DNA of 64,000 nucleotides, taken from Lathyrus oleraceus. Its lineage: Eukaryota; Streptophyta; Magnoliopsida; Fabales; Fabaceae. The notes below the pieces were generated by a model, which did no database searches, had not been told where the DNA came from, and saw nothing but the letters and a program-made list of their open reading frames with translations. The stretch is from assembly GCF_024323335.1 (NCBI RefSeq), contig NC_066581.1:300949536-301013535 (forward strand), read 5' to 3'. The translations under genes and the position numbers were made by a program. This document shows positions 57,891 to 64,000 of this stretch, piece by piece (position 1 is the stretch's first letter; every line of letters begins with the position of its first letter).

Positions 57891-58229
57891 CGGTTGATGG
57901 TGATTATTGACTTGCATTATCTTTTACTAGATTTCTACTAGTTTTATTAAAAAAAAAGAAGTGTTATTTGAAAAGTTTTCTTATTTCGCTGTTTCTTTTT
58001 AACCGTAACCATGAACTTTGAATTTCTCTAAGGGTACCTGCTGGTAATGTGTGGTCCAGGTCGTAAGTCCAGATAGGTGAGGCGGTAAACCCATTGGTTT
58101 AGCACACTGTAGTTGCCGTTAAGAAAACAAACAATAAGGGGGAGGATAGAGACAGATAGTGGGTGAGAAAGTCGAAGAATAACTAGTTCGATTAAATAAA
58201 GCTATTTGTATAAATATTGTTTTAAAACC
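57891..58229 (+). other. Leader of the right pararetrovirus copy
   Basis: About 340 nt with no long ORF, followed by ATG at 58230. A purine-rich AATAAGGGGGAGGATAGAGA at about 58132-58151 could be a plus-strand primer or leader element; this is a guess. Confidence 0.5.
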
Positions 58230-58953
58230 ATGTCTCAAATCATCAAGGCTTTTAGCGAATTAGGATGTAGTTCACGGAGTAAAATTAATAACCGAACCTT
58301 AGTTCCTGCTACCTTAAATAATGATAAAATTGAATTAGATCAAGATACCTTCCCCAACCGCTATACTCTAAGAGGACCTCTAGGTCACCCTCTCCAACCG
58401 AATCCCAAATACTAGGTGTTATTACAAATGACGAACCCTTTGTCATAGACAAAGCTTGGATTAGAGCTGACTTTGAGGCCATTTATAATTTAGAAAAGAG
58501 AAATTGGTATTTCTCAAATTTCTTTAAAGATCAGACTCAAATGTATTTGCAAATTTTTTATAGGTTTCTAGAAACACATGAAATTAATATCTATTTCTTT
58601 ATATGGTTTGAATTACTCTGTCTAGAAGAAGAGATAGAAAATCCTTTTGCTGTTAAGATGTACTTAGATGTTAATGTTAGGATAAGTACCAGATGGAAAA
58701 CTTCTAAGAAAGAAATTATAGAGTCAGTTCATCCACCATTGGAATCTATTAGAATTACCCCTTCTAAAGAGAACATAGAAATAAAAGCTTCACCATTTAA
58801 ATCGATAGCTAATCCTGTAGATCAGAGAAAAGACATTAAAATAATCTGCATAGTCAGATTAACTATTCAAACCAAATACTTCACACTATTTCCCAACAAT
58901 TAGATAGGATAGAAAACTCTATTCCTCAACCTAAGGATGTTAAAGACTATAAA
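58230..58953 (+). pseudogene. Polyprotein N-terminal region, right copy
   Basis: Starts MSQIIKAFSELGCSSRSKIN and remains open to a stop at 58415. Coding resemblance then continues in another frame (IRADFEAIYNLEKRNWYFSN) to about 58650, and again from there in pieces to the frame at 58954. In caulimovirids this position belongs to the movement protein or leading part of the polyprotein, but I see no decisive movement-protein motif. At least two frame breaks. Confidence 0.55.
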
Positions 58954-60418
58954 TTGGATCCTACCCGACCTATTTATCAATACCATACTCCTTCTAACCA
59001 AGAGTTGAAAGGAATGAGTTTAGGTCGTGATACTACTCATAAAATAGAGGAATTAGTTACTAAATTAAAAGCCTTAAACATAGAAACTTCTTCAGAAGAG
59101 ATAAATACTTTATCTCGAGACGAAGAATACGACAATATGGTGAGCAAATTAGGCGGAAGAGTCCCAAGACCTAAAACCCGAAACTATTATCCTAGGCCTT
59201 CATTTACTGATGTGCAATTTGAAGAAAGAAGTAGTTTTATAGAAAATAATTATTCAGGAGAATCCATTGTCGAGTGGAATATCGATGGTGCGTCTGAACA
59301 ACAAGTTTTGGATACAATACAAAACATGACCATGGCTGCTACTACCTTCAAACTTAAAGGAAATACGGATAAACATACTAAAGAGATATTAGTTATGGGA
59401 TTTAGCGGACAATTAAAAGGATGGTGGGACAACCTCCTTAGTTCAAAAGCTAAATACCAAATAGATTCAGCCGTAAAAATAGAATCTAACGAAGAGATTT
59501 GTGTTACAACCCTCTTATATGCTATTACTAAGTTCTTTGTAGGAGAACCCTTTAAACTCCAACAAAGAGCAGCTGACCAATTGTTAAACCTTTATTGTCC
59601 AACCATGTCTGATTATAGGTGGTATAGAGATATGTTCTTATCTAAACTATGCCTTAGGTCGGATGGTGTGGCAGATTATTGGAAAGAAAGATTTATTAGT
59701 GGTTTACCTAGGTTATTTGCAGAAAAGGTAAAAATTAATATTAAGCAAAACTTTAATGGAACGATCCCCTATCAATTATTAACCATTGGGGAATGATCTA
59801 ATTATGTAATTGAAACTGGTATACAAATTTGTACAAATTATAAATTACAAAATAAGATTAAGAATGAAAAGGCTAGTAATAGGCGTGAAATGGGATCATT
59901 TTGCGAACAATATGGAGCTACTCCTTTAAGAGCCCCGAGTAACCCCAAGAATAAAAAACCTGCTAGTAAAGGAAGAAATAACTTCCATTATCATAAGAAG
60001 CAATTTTACAAAGACAAGCCAAAATTCTATAAAAAAATCTTACAAGAAAAATTATGGTAAGAAACCTTACAGAAAATATAATAATAAATCTAAACCCAAT
60101 GATAAAGATGCTAAATGCTATAAGTGTGGTCGTTTTGGCCATTATGCTAATAAATGTAAGGTTCAAGAAAAAATTAATCAACTAAGTAACTTAGACATTT
60201 CAAAAGAGTTAAAAGAAAGCTTAATAACTACTTTAAATAACATCTTGTTAAACTCGGAGGAAGAAGGGTCATCAACATCTGAAGAATCTTCTTACGAAGA
60301 AATACATCAAATTGACAATTCTGAAAAAACGAATGATGATTCTGATGAATGGTTAGGCCTAGATTTCTCTAATTGTGACAATTGCAACAAAATAATTAAT
60401 GTTTTAAGAAATAATTAA
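58954..60418 (+). pseudogene. Coat-protein-like region with CCHC zinc knuckle
   Basis: Open from 58954 for 280 codons (LKGWWDNLLSSKAKYQ and DYRWYRDMFLSKLCLRSDGV are the conserved-looking blocks) to a TGA at 59794-59796. Continues with a Lys-rich basic stretch (KKPYRKYNNKSKPNDKDAK in the frame before the knuckle) and the CCHC knuckle CYKCGRFGHYANKC (60116-60157), then an acidic Ser/Glu-rich tail (NSEEEGSSTSEESSYEE). Basic stretch plus CCHC followed by an acidic tail is typical of caulimovirid coat domains. A frameshift lies between 59797 and 60060 and a TAA ends it at about 60418. Confidence 0.75.
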
Positions 60419-60427
60419 GTTAATACT

Positions 60428-60691
60428 TTGATAGGAATATTAGACAAAATGGAAAATTCAGAAAGTAAGAATGCTTTCATGAGACAAATTAAAAAAATTA
60501 TAGATGAAAATGATATTTCCAAAAAGAATATTCACAAAGTAGAATTTAAAAATGTTATGGATTTATTTAAGAAACCGGTTGAAAAAACTGTTTCTATTAA
60601 AGATTTACAAGAAGAAATTAGTAATTTAAAAAATGAAATTAGAATTCTAAAAACCAGGGATGATGAGATAGAAATTAAACTTTTAGAGTGA
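60428..60691 (+). pseudogene. Polyprotein linker with coiled coil
   Basis: An 87-codon open piece (MIGILDKMENSESKNAFMRQ...) with heptad-like SIKDLQEEISNLKNEIRILK near its end, between coat-like and protease regions. Possibly a virion-associated or assembly helix; function is inferred only from position. Confidence 0.5.
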
Positions 60692-60700
60692 TAAGGAAAC

Positions 60701-61414
60701 ATGATTATTCAGAATCAATCCAATGAAAATTTAGCCTCATCTAGCTTAACCAAAAATAATGAGGAAACTATTATTCTGAATAATGAAGATGGGTATATTA
60801 ACAAAATAGAAAAATTAATATCTCATAAATGGTATAGTAAAATAAATCTCATTGTTAAAGATAAAACTTATGAATTAATTGCTTTGATTGATTCAGGAGT
60901 AGATTTAAATTGCATCTAAGAAGGGTTGATCCCAACTTATGAAAAAACCAAAGAATCTTTAAGAGGAGCCAATGATAATAGATTATAAGTTTCTTACAAA
61001 TTATCAAGTGCTAAAATTTGTAAAGATCAGATTTGTTATAGAACCTCTTTTCTTTTAGTAAGAAATATTCATGAGTCCATTATTCTATGAACCCCCTTTC
61101 TAGCTTTACTCTACCCTTTCACAATTAATAATGCAGCTATAATCACTAATGCTTTAGGGCGTGAAATTAAATTTGAATTCTTAGAACCACCTAAGATTAG
61201 GGATCTTAACTCTGTCCAGAGTAAGGTTATATCATTTATTAATCAAATTAATAATAAAAGAAAATAAAATAATTTCATTAATAAAGAAATACACTATAAA
61301 AAGATAGAAGATCAACTGCAATCTCCAAGTATTCAAGAAAAAATTAAAGGTATACAAAATAAATTCATTAAAAATCTTTGCTCAGAACAACCTAATGCTT
61401 TATGGAAAAGAAAA
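60701..61414 (+). pseudogene. Aspartic protease region
   Basis: A retropepsin-like active-site block LIALIDSGVDLNCI has DSG at 60890-60898; a TAA follows at 60917-60919. Downstream sequence up to RT still looks coding in short pieces (KISYKLSSAKIC-like, then ALGREIKFEFLEPPKIRDLN) with further stops (for example TGA near 61088 and TAA near 61266). Confidence 0.7.
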
Positions 61415-62764
61415 GTGCATACTAACTCATTACCCTATGAACCTGACTTTAAGGAAGCAAATATCCCCACTAAAGTCAGACCAATACAAACGAATAAACA
61501 AAATTTAGACTATTGTAAAAAAGAAATAAAAGATTTCTTAGACAAGGGATTGATTAGACCCAGTAAGTCTCCTTGGAGTTGCTCCGCTTTCTATGTTACT
61601 AATGCTTCTGAGCTAGAAAGAGGAAGTCCTCGGTTAGTAATAAATTACAAACCCTTAAATAAAGCATTACAATGGATTAGGTATCCCATACCTAATAAAA
61701 AGGATTTGATAAACAGATTACATAATAAAAGTATATTTTCAAAGTTTGATCTTAAATCTGGATATTATCAAATACAATTAAAGGAAGAAGATAAATATAA
61801 AACCGCTTTTGTGGTGCCCTTTGGTCACTATGAATGGAATGTCATGCCTTTAGGATTAAAACATGCTCCTTCCGAGTTCCAAAATATTATGAATACTATA
61901 TTTAATGATTACTCGCACTTCACCATAGTCTATTTAGATGACATATTAGTATTTTCAGATTTTATAAATCAGCATATACAACATATGAACCTATTTTATG
62001 AGATAATTAAAGAAAATGGGTTAGTCTTGTCTGAAAAGAAACTTAAAATATTTCAATCTAAAGTAAGATTTTTGGGTTTTGATATTTCCCAAGGTATGTA
62101 TACCCCCATTAGTAGATCTTTAGAATTTATTAATAAATTTCTAGATGAACTAAAGGATAAAACCCAGTTGCGAAGATTCTTAGGTTGTATAAATTATGTG
62201 GCTGACTTCATATCTAACTTAAGAACCATTTGTATACCATTATTCAAGAGACTTAGGAAGAATCCTCCTCCTTGGGATGATTCAATGATCCAAAGTGTTT
62301 TGCAATTAAAGAAAATAGTTAAAAAATTACCCTATTTAGGAATACCTGATCCTAGTGCCAACCTTATTGTTGAAACCGATGCCTCAGACATAGGCTTTGG
62401 GGGAGTTCTAAAACAAATACTTCCGGGCATGGAAAAGGAACAAGTGGTCAGATATTATTCTGGAACTTGGAACCCAGCTCAATTAAACTATAGTACTATT
62501 AAAAAAGAAATTTTATCTATTGTTTTGTGTATTACAAAATTTCAAGATGACTTGTTTTCAAGAACATTTTTATTAAAAACAGATTGCAAAGCTGCACAAA
62601 GTGTTTTACAAAAGGATGTTAAAAATTTAGTTTCAAAACATATACTTGCTAGGTGGCAAGCATTACTTTCTTGTTTTAATTTTGAAATCGAGCATATTCA
62701 AGGAATTAAAAATTCATTACCATATTTTCTAACTAGAGAATTTTTACAGGAAAAACGTTTGTAA
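61415..62764 (+). CDS. Reverse transcriptase-RNase H segment (open fragment of a broken polyprotein)
   Basis: 449 codons without a stop. RT blocks: KGLIRPSKSPWSCSAFYV, RLVINYKPLNKALQ, FSKFDLKSGYYQIQL, FVVPFGHYEWNVMPLGLKHA and catalytic YLDDILVFS (YLDD at 61931-61942). RNase H: ETDASDIGFGGVLKQ, YSTIKKEILS, LLKTDCKAAQSVL and IEHIQGIKNSLPYFLTREFL. The D, E and D of the RNase H active site are visible. No integrase follows. The blocks fit Caulimoviridae better than Ty3/Gypsy, though the two are related. Although the segment is open, upstream stops prevent its synthesis as part of the polyprotein. The listed start is merely the first ATG in the frame. Confidence 0.88.
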   Translation: MHTNSLPYEPDFKEANIPTKVRPIQTNKQNLDYCKKEIKDFLDKGLIRPSKSPWSCSAFYVTNASELERGSPRLVINYKPLNKALQWIRYPIPNKKDLINRLHNKSIFSKFDLKSGYYQIQLKEEDKYKTAFVVPFGHYEWNVMPLGLKHAPSEFQNIMNTIFNDYSHFTIVYLDDILVFSDFINQHIQHMNLFYEIIKENGLVLSEKKLKIFQSKVRFLGFDISQGMYTPISRSLEFINKFLDELKDKTQLRRFLGCINYVADFISNLRTICIPLFKRLRKNPPPWDDSMIQSVLQLKKIVKKLPYLGIPDPSANLIVETDASDIGFGGVLKQILPGMEKEQVVRYYSGTWNPAQLNYSTIKKEILSIVLCITKFQDDLFSRTFLLKTDCKAAQSVLQKDVKNLVSKHILARWQALLSCFNFEIEHIQGIKNSLPYFLTREFLQEKRL

Positions 62765-62767
62765 AAA

Positions 62768-63951
62768 ATCAGTTGACCCCAGAGATGATTATGGTCCTCC
62801 CATTAAAGATAAAAAAGATAAGGAAATAATTTTAGGTTCTCCATCTTTTATTTCCAAAGTTACCTCTCCTATTACTGCTACTCCCTTGACAACTATTAAG
62901 CCTACATTATTAACTCCATTAGCTTTTACATCTCAAATTACCAGTCCATTATCTATCCAGAAAAATCACCCGTCTAAACTAGCCTACTATACACCTCCTT
63001 CTTCTTTACCAAAATCGACCTTTATTACCAAAGATTTGTCTATACCAATATTACCTTTAGAAACACTTTACTGTCCTCAAAACTCCTCTTTATTACAAAA
63101 TATTTCAAGAATTTCCCCCTGGGATTTTTCTTCATTCCTAAAGACCAAACCAAGACCAGAAAATTCTACGAATTTATCCTGGTAGATTCTGAGTCCATTA
63201 CTCTTACCCACCAAACAGATCAGAATGATAAATCTAAAATAAAGTTCTCTAAATTCAAAGTTAATAAGGTATTATCTCCTTCTGATTGGAATCAACCTCC
63301 ATCAGAATTAAAATCTTTTTCCAGAGCCTTTACTCCACAATACTATTCGTACTTTGATTACATGGATGCTTGGTTCAATTTTTTGTCGGTCGAACCTTTC
63401 AACCACACTTGCTTTATATGGTTCAACAAGGATATTTCACTTAGCTTTCCTAATTGGTTTATCTAGTGGTTCATAATTGTTGGGCCAATTTTAGAAATAT
63501 TTCCTGATTATGCCTCAAAGGCCTTTAACAATTTTACAGCAAAAACTATATGTCCTGATTACAAGTCTTTATTATGTTTTTGTGCTGTTTTTGGAATTAC
63601 ATGGATTTCATCTTGGACCTTTTCAACTGATCCATTATGGGAAGGGTCCTCTTCTACTCAATTAGTCAAGAAAGGTCAAAGTTTAATCTAGATTTGCTTT
63701 CTCCATCAAGATTAGATTCTTGGTTCAAGTCTCATCTGGGTCTTTGCAAAGAAAAGGCCATTTCTCCAGAAGATACATCGTTCTTGTTAGATAAATCAAA
63801 ATTACTTACCTCTTTATCTGCTACTTCCAGCCATAAAGAATTCTTGAATAGAATTAAAGAAGCTATGTCTGCTTTATCTGAAAGTGATAGTGCTTCTAGC
63901 ACTTCTGAAAATAATAATGAAGATGATTGTTATGGAATCATAGATCTCTAA
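62768..63951 (+). pseudogene. Second ORF of the pararetrovirus, right copy
   Basis: Homologous to 57288-56077 of the left copy. The ATG that overlaps the RNase H stop in the left copy is absent (ACGTTTG in place of ACATGAG). The frame is open from 62886 (MTTIKPTLLTPLAFTSQITS), shifts at about 63115 by a one-base indel, and shares the TAG at 63464-63466 with the left copy. The terminal piece (63637-63951) repeats LSPSRLDSWFKSH... to a stop at 63949-63951. Function unknown. Confidence 0.7.
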
Positions 63952-64000
63952 ATTATGTTGAAGATAATTTCAATTATGATGAAGATAAGATTTTGAAAAT

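Larger units (their letters stand above)
57615..57920. repeat. Palindrome of the two pararetrovirus leaders
   Basis: Left arm 57615-57722 and right arm 57804-57920 are inverted copies of the same leader/primer-site sequence (CTACCGCTCTGGTATCAGAG, CGGTTGATGGTGATTATTGA), differing by substitutions and by ATT-repeat number. The spacer 57723-57803 belongs to the right copy (TTCCATGTCTTCCGCATATT...). Confidence 0.9.
57723..64000 (+). mobile_element. Endogenous caulimovirid-like pararetrovirus, right copy (continues past the window)
   Basis: Plus strand: leader (57731-58229) with primer site, a gag/movement-like region, coat/CCHC region, protease, RT-RNase H and a second ORF, running off the right edge. 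No integrase is present anywhere, as expected of pararetroviruses. The polyprotein is interrupted by several stops and frameshifts, so this is a fossil. Genus-level placement needs a phylogeny; the layout of one polyprotein plus a downstream ORF recalls florendoviruses or petuviruses. Confidence 0.83.

Noticed and set aside
57723..64000. A plain Ty3/Gypsy LTR retrotransposon
   Set aside because: RT-RNase H is followed by a non-integrase ORF, no integrase is visible, and the terminal leader repeats lack TG...CA ends and target duplications.

Overview
The window looks like nuclear DNA of a plant, most likely a legume of the pea/vetch group (Fabeae). It is AT-rich, has long gene-poor stretches and one spliced gene with ordinary plant introns, and is dominated by nested LTR retrotransposons. 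The legume assignment is inferred from element types (a 5.5-kb Ogre-type LTR, SIRE/Maximus-type Copia, Tat-lineage Gypsy with an antisense extra gene) and was not tested by a search. There is no prokaryotic operon structure and no CRISPR array.

Layout. 1-17.7 kb is repeat-rich: a deleted Copia element with a 5-bp target duplication (2927-5360), an (AT)42 microsatellite, a Stowaway MITE (8432-8711), an intact-looking tRNA-Lys(CTT) gene (9699-9771) with a decayed duplicate (11857-11929), and two broken copies of a plant-mobile-domain (MAIN-LIKE type) element. 17.8-24.2 kb on the minus strand holds the one clear host protein gene, a ten-exon, 432-codon membrane-anchored WD40 protein of the transducin beta-like 2 (TBL2) type. 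I traced every splice junction; one intron is GC-AG, and the terminal acceptor lies in a 101-bp tandem duplication. A 1344-bp solo LTR follows (26761-28104, TSD TAAAC).

From 29.4 to about 53 kb is a nest of elements. The host is a Tat-lineage Gypsy element (RNase H, second RNase H and integrase on plus; a plant-mobile-domain gene antisense downstream of pol). It was entered by a 10.8-kb SIRE-like Copia element (30342-41127, TSD CCTTC), whose 3' LTR was in turn entered by a Cassandra TRIM carrying 5S rRNA-derived sequence (30488-31188). A solo Ogre-type LTR (45021-50530, TSD CTCCT) sits separately inside the antisense gene. The Copia element has a third, env-position reading frame of 850 codons that is broken only by stop codons.

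From 55.1 kb to the window end lie two head-to-head copies of an endogenous caulimovirid-like pararetrovirus. The left copy (minus) lacks most of the polyprotein and has two nested 9-bp-TSD MITEs in its terminal region. The right copy (plus) has movement/coat-like, CCHC, protease and RT-RNase H segments broken by stops and frameshifts, plus a downstream second ORF. Their leader/primer-site regions form a palindrome at about 57.6-57.9 kb. Nothing here is convincingly a new functional system. The best leads are the pararetrovirus palindrome, the antisense gene with its own TATA box, the hidden third Copia frame and the duplicated acceptor of the WD40 gene.
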